From a virus, in the IMG/VR virus record IMGVR_UViG_3300020207_000150, positions 1 through 24,774 of that record: a stretch of DNA of 24,774 bases; one strand, given 5' to 3'. Below are positions 15,422 to 23,351 of the stretch, piece after piece. How positions within the stretch are numbered: the stretch's first letter is position 1; each line of letters starts with the position of its first letter. Below the pieces are notes generated by a model, which saw nothing but the letters and a program-made list of their open reading frames with translations, searched no databases and was not told the DNA's origin. Position numbers and translations under genes: made by a program.

Positions 15422-17481
15422 TAATCTAGTTTAGTTAGGTTAGTAACAATTGATGTTGGGTCAGTTTCATCGATTGTAATAATTGTATTTTTTTGTGTCT
15501 CAATAATTCCCTCTTCCGATTCAATTGTTAACCTTATTTGGCCATTTGTGTCGGAAACAGATAAAATATTAACATCATTAATTGTAATTCTTCCTGTATC
15601 ATAATTTATTTCACCAGCTGTTGAATTTACAATCTGTCTCTGTGCTGTAGCATCATAGTAAGATGTTCTTAAAACACCAGTTCTAGCGTCAATGACAGCG
15701 TTACCTGCACCACCATAACCATTGCCACCAGATATTGATACAATAGCTCGAGTATAGTCAATACCTCTATTTGTAATGTTTATTGATTGTATTGAACCAT
15801 TAACAATAACAGCTTCAGCCGTAGCGCCTGTACCATCACCGGTGATGGTTACGGTTGGCGCTGATGTGTATCCTGTACCAGGATTTGTAATTTCAATTGA
15901 AGCAACACCAGAATATGATTGTGGAACTTCTTCTAAAAATACAGTCCGTCTGGTGCCATTTGAATCATAAATGTCAAAAGTTGTTGATGTTAATTTATTT
16001 GTAATTGTTCCTCTATGTAAAGGAATATTAAAATCAATCGTATAACTTGTCTGTGATAATAATGATGGTGTAAATCTTTTTTGTGCTCGAACAATGGTTT
16101 CACATCCAATGATTGCATTTCTTTGAACAGCATCAATATCTTGTTCTACTTTAGAATGAGCATATCTCGATTCAAATTTATTTAAATATGTTGCCTTATA
16201 ATTTAATAAGGCATTTCTAATTGCTGTTTTTAAAGCAGTTTCAGTAAGTGTTGTTTTCTTAGGATCATATTCAACATCAGCTTCTACAATTAAGTATAGA
16301 TATTCTGGATCCAATATTTGCGTTGAAACAGCTACAATAGCTTTTGGTGAAATAATTTCGTCAATAATTCTTTGTTTTTCTGTTTCTGATATATAATAAT
16401 TGTCTCTAGGTTTCATTGAGACAAAAACTTTACCATAAACTGGTGGTTCATTTTCTTCTCCACCCCAAACCGAAATTGATGAGATGTTTGGGTAGTTAGC
16501 TAAAATATATGTTTCATAGTCTTTATATGATACTAAACGATTTTGTGATGAAAATTGAGCTGAAGAAGAATATTTAATATTGTCAACACTCTCTCTTTCT
16601 GCACCACCAGCAGCTGCACTAATTGGTGTAACCACAAAAGATGATAGTGATTCTGATAGTGAATCGGATACTGACGATGTTGCTACAAAATTATTGGCTT
16701 TATTTGCAATTGAACCATTCGTAACAACATAATTTACATTAATAACTGCACCATCTGGTAATTTTTTACCAACAGCCCCATTGCCAAAATAAATTTGATA
16801 ACGACCATTTCTTTCTTCTTGTAAAAAGAATACATCTGAGTTTGGTCCAATATCTAAAACTTCGGTTACTTTATTATATGTTGTTGCTGATGTATTACTT
16901 GATGATTGTTGAACAGTAACACTAATAGTTGTTGTATCAATGCTATTATCTGGTATAGTAAATACTGCTTTTGGATTAGATGATTCATTATAGTTAAAAA
17001 CATAAGTTACATATTGACCTTCATATAAAGAAAGGTTTTCAAACAAATAACTTGAATTAGCCTTTGTAACCGTTGTATCATCCAAAACAATAAAGTTATA
17101 TGATTTATTATCAATTGATTCTGATAAGAATGAAAAACCAGCGGGTAATGTTAATGTTCCCGAATTATTATTAGTTGATGTAGCTTCAAAATTAATAGTT
17201 GCAACAGATGAGCGATTAGAATAAGGTGTATAACCTAAAGTCTTTGCGTGAGAAACGGCAGAATCTCTTAACAAAGCGGTATCTAAAAACGCTTCATTAG
17301 CTACCATGTTTAGATAGTAAGCATTATAGTGTGTATTATATGCTAAAATATCTAATAATATTGAAAGACCTGAACCATCAAAGTCATAATCTGTAAATGT
17401 TGATTGTTGATTTAAAAAGCCCTTTAAATTGGCTTTGATGGTATCAAAATCAAGTTCCGTTATTCTTAGTCTGTCTGCCAT
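15421..17481 (-). CDS. gp6: Baseplate wedge subunit gp6-like, 686 aa
   Basis: ATG two bases after gp25. The N-terminus (RLRITELDFDTIKANLKGFL, then QSTFTDYDFDGSGLSILLDI and LAYNTHYNAYYLNMVANEAF) is the typical start of gp6, the protein whose dimers form the inner ring of the wedge and drive sheath contraction. Other conserved stretches are LLRDSAVSHAKTLGYTPYSN, VFFLQEERNGRYQIYFGNGA with GKKLPDGAVINVNYV, and SSAQFSSQNRLVSYKDYETY with ILANYPNISSISVWGGEENE, as in gpJ/gp6-type baseplate proteins. Length is close to T4 gp6 (660). Near residues 525-600 a GxGY beta module pair (TNPGTGYTSAPTVTITGDGT; NITNRGIDYTRAIVSISGGN) is inserted. The neighbours gp25 and the gp7-position protein fit the wedge assembly. 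Confidence 0.92.
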   Translation of the reverse strand: MADRLRITELDFDTIKANLKGFLNQQSTFTDYDFDGSGLSILLDILAYNTHYNAYYLNMVANEAFLDTALLRDSAVSHAKTLGYTPYSNRSSVATINFEATSTNNNSGTLTLPAGFSFLSESIDNKSYNFIVLDDTTVTKANSSYLFENLSLYEGQYVTYVFNYNESSNPKAVFTIPDNSIDTTTISVTVQQSSSNTSATTYNKVTEVLDIGPNSDVFFLQEERNGRYQIYFGNGAVGKKLPDGAVINVNYVVTNGSIANKANNFVATSSVSDSLSESLSSFVVTPISAAAGGAERESVDNIKYSSSAQFSSQNRLVSYKDYETYILANYPNISSISVWGGEENEPPVYGKVFVSMKPRDNYYISETEKQRIIDEIISPKAIVAVSTQILDPEYLYLIVEADVEYDPKKTTLTETALKTAIRNALLNYKATYLNKFESRYAHSKVEQDIDAVQRNAIIGCETIVRAQKRFTPSLLSQTSYTIDFNIPLHRGTITNKLTSTTFDIYDSNGTRRTVFLEEVPQSYSGVASIEITNPGTGYTSAPTVTITGDGTGATAEAVIVNGSIQSINITNRGIDYTRAIVSISGGNGYGGAGNAVIDARTGVLRTSYYDATAQRQIVNSTAGEINYDTGRITINDVNILSVSDTNGQIRLTIESEEGIIETQKNTIITIDETDPTSIVTNLTKLD
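15680..15910 (-). repeat. GxGY beta module pair inside gp6
   Basis: Two related units encoded in tandem, around TNPGTGYTSAPTVTITGDGT and TNRGIDYTRAIVSISGGNGY, with a GATAEAVIVNGSIQSI bridge. Same unit as at 5755-5990. Confidence 0.65.
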
Positions 17482-17483
17482 TT

Positions 17484-17888
17484 TTATCTAATTCTCTCTA
17501 AGAAAAAGTTAATTGTAACCGGTGAAGTATTGTTCAATACAAAAAACTCTAGTTCTACTTTATATCCGTTCTCATCAGGTGAAGCTACTACATTCACATT
17601 TGATATACCTGCACGAGGCTCAAAGTTATTAATTGTTTCTTCTATTTCTCTCTGAATACTAGCTGCTGTTACTGCATCTAAATTATCAAACAATAATTGT
17701 CTTATATTACTTCCAATGTTTGGTTGAAATGGTCTTTCATAGTGGTTTGTTAATACAAGATTTTTAATAGAATTGATAATAGCATATTCATTGCTATGAG
17801 TATTAATATCCTTCTTCACTGGATGAATATTGAAATTCAAATCCAAGTCTTTAAAGGTTCTATTTGTGTCTATGTTTACGGTTGCCAT
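17484..17888 (-). CDS. gp25: Baseplate wedge subunit gp25-like, 134 aa
   Basis: ATG at 17888. gp25 is a small wedge protein that binds the gp6 dimer and the sheath's first ring; the family also includes TssE of type VI secretion. Length matches T4 gp25 (132). The family pattern is clear: FNIHPVKKDI, NEYAIINSIKNLVLTNHYER, PFQPNIGSNIRQLLFDNLD, an amphipathic helix (AASIQREIEETINNFEPRAG) carrying the conserved Glu-Pro-Arg at residues 90-92, and a final strand VELEFFVLNNTSPVTINFFL. It lies directly before gp6, its binding partner, and after the PAAR gene. Confidence 0.95.
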   Translation of the reverse strand: MATVNIDTNRTFKDLDLNFNIHPVKKDINTHSNEYAIINSIKNLVLTNHYERPFQPNIGSNIRQLLFDNLDAVTAASIQREIEETINNFEPRAGISNVNVVASPDENGYKVELEFFVLNNTSPVTINFFLERIR

Positions 17889-17892
17889 GTTC

Positions 17893-17900
17893 TATTTATC
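17893..17900 (-). promoter_or_regulatory. Weak candidate late-promoter motif before gp25
   Basis: GATAAATA on the minus strand in the 12-base gap between PAAR and gp25, matching NATAAATA. With T4 late-promoter spacing, transcription would start inside the gp25 start codon, so at best it would serve gp6 and later genes; it may be chance. Confidence 0.2.
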
Positions 17901-18191
17901 TCATCCGCCTGCAAAAACATTAGGTGATCCTTGTGCAACTGAGGTACATCCTGATACAGCATCACCCACTCTTCCTGCGCCTTTACTATTTACAAAAACT
18001 GTTGATGAACCTGTTGCAATTGGAGCTACATGGGTAGGACAAGGACTGCCAGGTAATAAATGAGGAGTATTGATATCACCTTGTCTTGACCAAGGAATAC
18101 TATTAACAAAAACATTACCAGAACCAACGGCTCGTGCTGGTGTTGAACAGTGTGTTATATCTAAATCTCCAATTCTTGTGGCTGCTGGCAT
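17901..18191 (-). CDS. 5.4: PAAR-repeat spike-tip protein, 96 aa (T4 gp5.4-like)
   Basis: ATG overlaps the upstream stop by one base. PAAR proteins form a sharp, metal-bound cone on the end of the gp5 or VgrG spike that pierces the host envelope. Repeats are obvious: AATRIGDLDITH, AVGSGNVFVNSIPWSRQGDI, IATGSSTVFVNSKGAGRVGD and AQGSPNVFAGG. His14, His44, His54 and Cys82 are candidate metal ligands, agreeing with the three-His-plus-Cys site known for PAAR; Cys15 and Cys51 are additional. Size equals that of T4 gp5.4 (about 97). It lies four genes downstream of gp5. There is no C-terminal effector extension, so this is a plain structural tip. Confidence 0.93.
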   Translation of the reverse strand: MPAATRIGDLDITHCSTPARAVGSGNVFVNSIPWSRQGDINTPHLLPGSPCPTHVAPIATGSSTVFVNSKGAGRVGDAVSGCTSVAQGSPNVFAGG

Positions 18192-18451
18192 TATGGATCC
18201 TGTATTGTATTTCTTTGTGCAGCCGTTTCAATGATTTCTAAATCATATGCTTGTTGAACTTGAGCATCTTCTCCAACAGCAAGAGCAATTGAATTAGCAT
18301 TACAATGAGCAATAAGTTGTTTTATAATTTCATCTTTAGCTTTTCTTGCTCTATTTTTTACAGCATTTTCTGACCATTGTTGTGGAGAAATAGATACATA
18401 TTCTAAAGATTTATATTCCGTATCCGTTAATGTTATTGTTATATCTGTCAT
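18191..18451 (-). CDS. Hypothetical helical protein, 86 aa
   Basis: ATG with AGGATAA, which overlaps the stop of the preceding gene, before it. Sequence: TDITITLTDTEYKSLEYVSI, then SPQQWSENAVKNRARKAKDE, IIKQLIAHCNANSIALAVGE and a C-terminal DLEIIETAAQRNTI. It has a beta-hairpin-like N-terminus followed by one long basic amphipathic helix. Short proteins with this ITLTDxEYKSLEY start occur in many phages next to tail genes (recollection, not searched); their function is unknown to me. It lies between the C1q-bearing fibre-like gene and the PAAR gene, so it may help assemble one of them. It contains no fibre repeats and no membrane segment. Confidence 0.75.
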   Translation of the reverse strand: MTDITITLTDTEYKSLEYVSISPQQWSENAVKNRARKAKDEIIKQLIAHCNANSIALAVGEDAQVQQAYDLEIIETAAQRNTIQDP

Positions 18452-18454
18452 TTT

Positions 18455-19594
18455 TTATCCTATTAAAAATCCTTGAAATACAGTCCATGAGTTACTGTTA
18501 TGATACACCGCTCCTGTAATCACTCTAACTTCTAATGTATCACCAGCGCTCATGTCTAATACGCTTGCAATATTGTATGTATTCCAGCCTGTTCCGTCTT
18601 CGTGTTGTCTTACTCTGGTACCAGCAAGAAAAGCGCCGTTTTTATAAAACCCAATATCATTTGCTACATTACCATTATTACCCGCTAGATTATGGTGTTC
18701 AAAGAAGTAAACACCATCTACTGGAGCTACAAACCTATTATTTGTTAAATCAAAATCATTACCTCTGTCAATACTTACTTGATCCCAAGTAATTGTACCG
18801 GTTAGTGCTGTATTATTAGTGTCACCATAAACCTTAAATGCACAATGATTTGGTTTGGTTACATTTCCTGTATGATTAACTCTAAAGTTTTGATTTAATG
18901 CTCCTGTACCATCTGTTATACCTAGTGCGGTTTCAACAACAAAAGCTCCAGATCCCTCTTCTCCAAGATCACTAGCGTTTCCATCTCCACTTCCAACTTC
19001 TGCACCAATTCGAACCTGAGGAGTAAAATTAGCATTACCATCAACAAAACTAAAATCAATATAGGATTTTTCTGAATCTAAATCACCAGATCCATTATCT
19101 TGTTCTATTAAAATAAATGTTTCATCGTTGGTTGCATCAGTGCTTTTAATGTGAATACTTTTATCAACTTGTATACCAGTTGAAGTTGTAATTAATCTTT
19201 GGCCTCCATTGTAATTTAAAGCAACATCATATCCACTTGTTAAAAGTAAATTACCACCACTATTAGATTGAATAATTACGCCTGTATCTTGGCCACCTAA
19301 TATTAAGTATCCTGCACCAGTATCTTCAATATAACTATTAGTGCCATCATGATATATTTGTAAATCTGGTTGATTTCCTAATTGTATCTTAACATTATCA
19401 CCAAATATCAAATTACCCGTTAAAGTTCCACCGGCGCTTGCTAGTTTTGTATTTGCTGTGGCAAAAGCTGAATTGGCATGAGTAAATGAACCATTAGCGT
19501 GATTGAAAGCTAAATCAACCTGTTCAAAATTTTCATCCAACTCCGATAATGGTATTGAAGGATATCTATCTGTAAATGTATTGTTTATAGCCAT
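18455..19594 (-). CDS. Fibre-like protein with C-terminal C1q-like domain, 379 aa
   Basis: The preferred start is the ATG at 19594 (MAINNTFTDRYPSIPLSELD), overlapping the upstream stop by one base; a GTG at 19609 is possible but less likely. Residues 18-50 are helical with three seven-residue units ending in HAN, HAN and TAN (AFNHANGSFTHANSAFATAN), a likely trimeric coiled coil. About 55-150 is a beta fibre segment with FGDNVKIQLGNQPDLQIYHD and GTNSYIEDTGAGYLILGG, a pattern common in marine phage fibres. Residues about 245-379 resemble a C1q/TNF jelly roll: FKVYGD, TWDQVSIDRGNDFDLTNNRF, VAPVDGVYFFEHHNLAG, GFYKNGAFLAGTRVRQ, MSAGDTLEVRVITG and WTVFQGFLIG. It may be a baseplate-proximal receptor-binding fibre; the placement between gp5 and PAAR is unusual. 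Confidence 0.85.
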   Translation of the reverse strand: MAINNTFTDRYPSIPLSELDENFEQVDLAFNHANGSFTHANSAFATANTKLASAGGTLTGNLIFGDNVKIQLGNQPDLQIYHDGTNSYIEDTGAGYLILGGQDTGVIIQSNSGGNLLLTSGYDVALNYNGGQRLITTSTGIQVDKSIHIKSTDATNDETFILIEQDNGSGDLDSEKSYIDFSFVDGNANFTPQVRIGAEVGSGDGNASDLGEEGSGAFVVETALGITDGTGALNQNFRVNHTGNVTKPNHCAFKVYGDTNNTALTGTITWDQVSIDRGNDFDLTNNRFVAPVDGVYFFEHHNLAGNNGNVANDIGFYKNGAFLAGTRVRQHEDGTGWNTYNIASVLDMSAGDTLEVRVITGAVYHNSNSWTVFQGFLIG

Positions 19595-20175
19595 CAGTTT
19601 TGTGTCCACAAAGTTGTTTTATTATCATTTGTTTTCCAATCAATAATTTCATTGTATTGATTAGTCCATTCTATGTAAGCATCCGTTTCAATATTTCCTG
19701 TTGGTTGTCCTCTTTCATATGCAAAATAATTGTGTATGAATGTTGTAAAACCTTGTATATTATTCTCAACCACTTGTGTGATTGGTATTGTTTCTGTTGA
19801 ACCCGCTGTTGTAACAACAACATTGAAAGTTCGTGTTATACTACCTCTTGGATCCGGTTTATAAACATACACATCTTGTTGTTCAGGTAAATCATTATTT
19901 AAATCACCAGTAATTGTAATTGGCGTAGATAATTTATCACTACTGCCTTTTACAACATATGTAGCTGTATCAGTAAACGCTGATGTGTGTTGACCAGATA
20001 TTGTTACATTATCTGTTCCTGGTCCAGAAGTTATAATAATTCCAGGATCGTCAACATCTAAAGTTGCTGTTACAGATGTAATCGAAGAACCATTGGCATT
20101 AGCAGTAATTGTTGCTGTAAAATTAGTTTCTCTTACAACCGAACTCAATTGATTTGGTTCAAGTATTGTTGCCAT
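19594..20175 (-). CDS. Beta-rich structural protein, 193 aa, unknown
   Basis: ATG at 20175, overlapping the end of the 69-residue gene by 17 bases, with GAGAAA upstream. Residues about 10-80 and 80-140 read as two immunoglobulin-like beta sandwiches (FTATITANANGSSITSVTAT; TISGQHTSAFTDTATYVVKG; and SITRTFNVVVTTAGSTETIP with VYKPDPRG between). The C-terminal 50 residues change to a mixed helical tail (GFTTFIHNYFAYERGQPTGN; YIEWTNQYNEIIDWKTND). No signal peptide is visible. Location directly after gp5 and before the C1q-type fibre suggests a component attaching that fibre, or an Ig-like decoration. No family was recognised with confidence. Confidence 0.75.
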   Translation of the reverse strand: MATILEPNQLSSVVRETNFTATITANANGSSITSVTATLDVDDPGIIITSGPGTDNVTISGQHTSAFTDTATYVVKGSSDKLSTPITITGDLNNDLPEQQDVYVYKPDPRGSITRTFNVVVTTAGSTETIPITQVVENNIQGFTTFIHNYFAYERGQPTGNIETDAYIEWTNQYNEIIDWKTNDNKTTLWTQN

Positions 20176-20368
20176 TTGTTTCTCTTGCCAATAACTCTTT
20201 TAATTTTTCATTCCACACCGACATCTCATCATGTTGATGTTGATTGTGTGGCGCTTTTGGTACTTTAGGTGAGAACTTAATTACATTATCAATTTTTTCT
20301 GGAATATCTTCAAACCTACGATAAGTTTTTATTTCACCATCAACCAATACTACAAATTCGTTTCTCAT
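20159..20368 (-). CDS. Hypothetical protein, 69 aa, downstream of gp5
   Basis: The start codon overlaps the gp5 stop by four bases (ATGA), the tightest coupling in the window, so production is likely tied to gp5. The protein starts RNEFVVLVDGEIKTYRRFED, then IPEKIDNVIKFSPKVPKAPH, followed by a His/Gln-rich NQHQHDEMSVWNEKLKELLA. The N-terminus looks like a small beta-alpha fold and the C-terminus is one amphipathic helix. A Pro/His linker joins them. No family recognised; similar short genes after gp5 are familiar in marine T4-like phages (recollection). It may be an assembly factor for the spike. Confidence 0.75.
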   Translation of the reverse strand: MRNEFVVLVDGEIKTYRRFEDIPEKIDNVIKFSPKVPKAPHNQHQHDEMSVWNEKLKELLARETNGNNT

Positions 20369-21354
20369 GGGTTAAAGTCAATTCTTGGTGCAACAAACTT
20401 CATATTGCCACCCGATGTTACTGTATAAGTTCCACTAACTTTTTCATTATAGTTTCCACCAACGGTTACTTCAACATTTTTATCCACTTTTAGATAAGCA
20501 TTTTCTTTTACATAAACTTCAGCATCACCTTGAACAGTCACATTACATTTTCCCATAATATAAACATTATCATCACCATAAACAATCTCATAGTTATCTT
20601 TTGTGACTTTCTCTACTTTGTCACCATCAGGAAACCATTCCTGAAATGAACCATTACGGTGTGCTTGATGTATTCTTTCTTTACCTGGTGTATCATCAAC
20701 TTCAAATACATGACCTGATTCCGTTTCTGTTACACGATTATAAGGATATTGTGCATCATACTTTGTTTCGGGTTCAGACCATGTTGAGTTATATGTTGGA
20801 ACGCCTGTTACAATCTCATCTTTTCTTTCTTGTATATAAGTCTTTGTAATTGTATCGCTATCATTTCTTGCAATACGAGATGTTGTTGGCTCATCAAGTA
20901 TATTTGGATTTAAAGTTGCTTGACTTTGTTCTGTTATAACAATACCTGAACCATCTTTTACATATGACTTTGATTGTGGCGGTCTAGGTGCATTAGCTAA
21001 CTCAGCATCTGTTCGTGGGTCATTGTAAGCTTTTTGTCTATCAGCTGCAAACAATGGAATATTAGGCAACACACCTAACATTACTGGTTCTTGTGCATTT
21101 TCTCCATCAACAAAAAAACCAAAAACCATATCACCTTCTTTTGGTACAAATGTGTTGTTATCATTTACAGGAAAAGAAGGAGTTGCCCATGGCAAATCTT
21201 TTGTTGGCAATCTCATCTTATCATCAGCGTGCCAACCAACACAACGAACACGACAACGGCCAAGTTTGATTGGGTCTTTTCTATCTTCTACAATACCAAC
21301 CCACCAAGTGAATCCGTTTTTACCAGCAAAGTTCTTTTTATCTTGGTTTTCCAT
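20365..21354 (-). CDS. gp5: Baseplate hub spike protein gp5-like without lysozyme domain, 329 aa
   Basis: The ATG at 21354 (MENQDKKNFAGKNGFTWWVG) is taken as the start; an upstream TTG would overlap the previous gene by 47 bases. Residues about 14-105 form the OB-fold seen in gp5/VgrG: WWVGIVEDRKDPIKLGRCRV, DLPWATPSFPV, FVPKEGDMVFGFFVDGENAQ, EPVMLGVLPNIP. The middle, about 105-215, is a linker with no lysozyme: T4 gp5 (575 residues) has a catalytic domain there. From about 215 (ETESGHVFEVDDTPGKERIH, then NGSFQEWFPDGDKVEKVT) runs the triple beta-helix: IVYGDDNVYIMGKCNVTVQG, VKENAYLKVDKNVEVTVGG, TYTVTSGGNMKFV. It forms the central spike on which the PAAR tip sits. Confidence 0.93.
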   Translation of the reverse strand: MENQDKKNFAGKNGFTWWVGIVEDRKDPIKLGRCRVRCVGWHADDKMRLPTKDLPWATPSFPVNDNNTFVPKEGDMVFGFFVDGENAQEPVMLGVLPNIPLFAADRQKAYNDPRTDAELANAPRPPQSKSYVKDGSGIVITEQSQATLNPNILDEPTTSRIARNDSDTITKTYIQERKDEIVTGVPTYNSTWSEPETKYDAQYPYNRVTETESGHVFEVDDTPGKERIHQAHRNGSFQEWFPDGDKVEKVTKDNYEIVYGDDNVYIMGKCNVTVQGDAEVYVKENAYLKVDKNVEVTVGGNYNEKVSGTYTVTSGGNMKFVAPRIDFNP

Positions 21355-21355
21355 A

Positions 21356-22693
21356 TTAATATTCTTGTATTGCAGCTGTTTGATTTGGATTATCAGATGC
21401 AATAAATTCTTGATTTGTTGATGTTGATGCTACTTCAATAATTGTTTCGTGTTTATCAAATGTAATAATTTGCCTTGAATTAACAATCAAATGGCGACCA
21501 CTCAGTGTTTTATCTTCTTCTGATACATTTGATTCTTGTAATCCTAATTCTGGAATCATAACATTGACATTAAAACCGGATGATAATTGAAAATTACCAG
21601 GCATAACAAACTTTAATCTTTTAGACATTAAATGTTTTAGTATAGCTTTTCGTTGTAGTATTTGATTCTCATAATCTTCAACATAAGTTAAAGAAGTTGG
21701 GTCTTTTGCTTTGATATACTCACTATATTTTCTTGCTGTACCAACAATATTAACAACTTTGTGTGAATCAAAAGCTTGGTATATACTTTCACCCGCTCTA
21801 TTTTTTACATCTGAAGCATTGGGTTTATCATTTCCATGTTTCATTGAACTATAAACATCTAAAAAACTTATACCTCTTGAACTGACCGTTCTTGTTAATG
21901 GATCAAATCCTATAAATTTACCAGCATTAACACCACTTCTTATTTTCTCCATAGAATCATTTTGACTAACAACCTCAAAACTTCTAGCAGAAGATATTTC
22001 AGATAAACTATTTTCGTTTGATGTGTTTTTTGGTTGAAACTTCACATCCAATATTTCAGGTAAAGTTAGCAATTTTGATAATGAAACAAAATTATAACCA
22101 GAAATATTTTGAAAGAAAACATAATTTGGTGAGCTTTCTAAATCAACGGCTCTTTTTGAACACCATTCAATTGCTTCTATTGGTCTAAGATTAGGTATAA
22201 CAACTTTTCTAACACCAGCTGTGTCTTGGTATAAACCCGTTAAGTTATTTTTTGGTATTTTTAAATAATCAAGCATAATTCGCTCAACTATTTCTGAATA
22301 TTTTCCTGTATAGCTTTGATTAACTCTTTGTTGGTCTGAAAATAAAAGTTCATCTGAAACAAAATGAAGAATGTATGATTCTGTTCCTTGATTTAGATTT
22401 CTTCTATTGGTTTGTTTGTAAATGCGAAATGCTTTTCTGAATGAAGCTACATCCGAATTTATATCTTTTTTAATTGTAATTAATAATGTTTCTGAACCAT
22501 CAAAAAGAAGTTTATTTGATAAACCAAGAGAATCTGTAATCATAATTTGACCATTGATTACAGGAAGAAATAAAGAATCAAACACACTTATTTCCTCAAA
22601 GATTTCTTTAATGTCAATTGTTCCCGATTTTGTAACTATTGCAACTTGCTCAAGATAAAAGTCGGTCGATTGACTAACAGACAATTCACTCAT
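21356..22693 (-). CDS. Baseplate hub protein, gp27-like, 445 aa
   Basis: ATG overlaps the gp53 stop by one base. gp27 forms a trimeric torus that joins the gp5 spike to the tail tube. The N-terminus (TDFYLEQVAIVTKSGTIDIK, FEEISVFDSLFLPVINGQIM, ITDSLGLSNKLLFDGSETLL) shows the tube-like beta domain expected of hub proteins. Residues about 100-200 (YILHFVSDELLFSDQQRVNQ; YSEIVERIMLDYLKI; PNLRPIEAIEWCSKRAVD) match the alpha/beta middle domain of gp27/VgrG. C-terminal strands include LKFVMPGNFQLSSGFNVNVM and LSGRHLIVNSRQI. It lies directly upstream of gp5, its known partner. Length is near T4 gp27 (391). Assigned by architecture and synteny, so no symbol is given. Confidence 0.82.
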   Translation of the reverse strand: MSELSVSQSTDFYLEQVAIVTKSGTIDIKEIFEEISVFDSLFLPVINGQIMITDSLGLSNKLLFDGSETLLITIKKDINSDVASFRKAFRIYKQTNRRNLNQGTESYILHFVSDELLFSDQQRVNQSYTGKYSEIVERIMLDYLKIPKNNLTGLYQDTAGVRKVVIPNLRPIEAIEWCSKRAVDLESSPNYVFFQNISGYNFVSLSKLLTLPEILDVKFQPKNTSNENSLSEISSARSFEVVSQNDSMEKIRSGVNAGKFIGFDPLTRTVSSRGISFLDVYSSMKHGNDKPNASDVKNRAGESIYQAFDSHKVVNIVGTARKYSEYIKAKDPTSLTYVEDYENQILQRKAILKHLMSKRLKFVMPGNFQLSSGFNVNVMIPELGLQESNVSEEDKTLSGRHLIVNSRQIITFDKHETIIEVASTSTNQEFIASDNPNQTAAIQEY

Positions 22694-23343
22694 TATGTTT
22701 TCACAACTCTTTTAAATTCATCTTCAACAGCTGAAACAAAATTACTCTTCAACAAATTAATTTCTCGTTTTGCTTCATTTTCTTCTTGTTCATATGTGTA
22801 ATATGTTTTTGTTTCAGTTGAAATTGTTTCGGTAATTGTCGAACTATCTGACAATGTATATGATGTTTCTGATGCACCCACATTAGCATATGTGTTAGCA
22901 TCAACTTCAAGTTTTTCTGTTATTGTTGTTCCGTCTGATGCTGTTCTAGTAACAATCTTATAATATGAATGGATATTATTTACATCTTGGCACCATTCTA
23001 ATCCAGTTTGAACTGTTGTATTAGCTGCACCATTAGCTGAATACTTTTCTGTTACATAATCTATAAATTCATCATACTTTAATGGCCAGTCGTATTGTGG
23101 GTCTATAATGTCATTAAATAATAAAACTATCCAATGTCTTTCTGAATGACCATAATACTTGTGTGCAATAATTTCAGGAGTATCACTATCTTTAATTGTG
23201 TATTTGTAGAAAGCGTTTTGATTTTCTTTGAGTTCTTTTTCAAATCCAAATCGTGTAATAACATTAGTTACAGTTTCTACACCACCGGTTTGTGTATTAC
23301 TTGTATATGGTGTTTTTGGAAAGTAATTAAAATATCTAGCCAT
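22693..23343 (-). CDS. gp53: Baseplate wedge subunit gp53-like, 216 aa
   Basis: AGGATAAA overlaps the stop of gp48 and precedes the ATG. gp53 clamps adjacent baseplate wedges together. The characteristic N-terminal part is present: RYFNYFPKTPY, then a LysM-like stretch at about 40-100 (FYKYTIKDSDTPEIIAHKYY; GHSERHWIVLLFNDIIDPQY; DWPLKYDEFIDYVTEKY). Such a fold is found in T4 gp53, where it does not hydrolyse peptidoglycan. The C-terminus (YEQEENEAKREINLLKSNFV, then SAVEDEFKRVV) is also family-like. A Thr/Ser-rich beta region fills residues about 120-175. Length is close to T4 gp53 (196). Confidence 0.92.
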   Translation of the reverse strand: MARYFNYFPKTPYTSNTQTGGVETVTNVITRFGFEKELKENQNAFYKYTIKDSDTPEIIAHKYYGHSERHWIVLLFNDIIDPQYDWPLKYDEFIDYVTEKYSANGAANTTVQTGLEWCQDVNNIHSYYKIVTRTASDGTTITEKLEVDANTYANVGASETSYTLSDSSTITETISTETKTYYTYEQEENEAKREINLLKSNFVSAVEDEFKRVVKT

Positions 23344-23351
23344 TTTTTATC

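Noticed and set aside
19595-19609. Longer C1q-type fibre protein from a GTG at 19609
   Set aside because: The ATG at 19594 overlaps the upstream stop exactly as at other junctions; the GTG would add five residues without need.
21355-21402. Longer gp5 from a TTG at 21402
   Set aside because: Would overlap the gp27-like gene by 47 bases, uses TTG without a good binding site, and adds residues not typical of the family.
21091-21421. Plus-strand open frames resembling hydrophobic or membrane peptides
   Set aside because: They lie opposite gp5 and gp27-like genes whose minus-strand coding is certain.
22693-23343. LysM-like region of gp53 as a peptidoglycan-binding lysis protein
   Set aside because: The whole protein matches the baseplate gp53 family in order and position, where this fold is structural.
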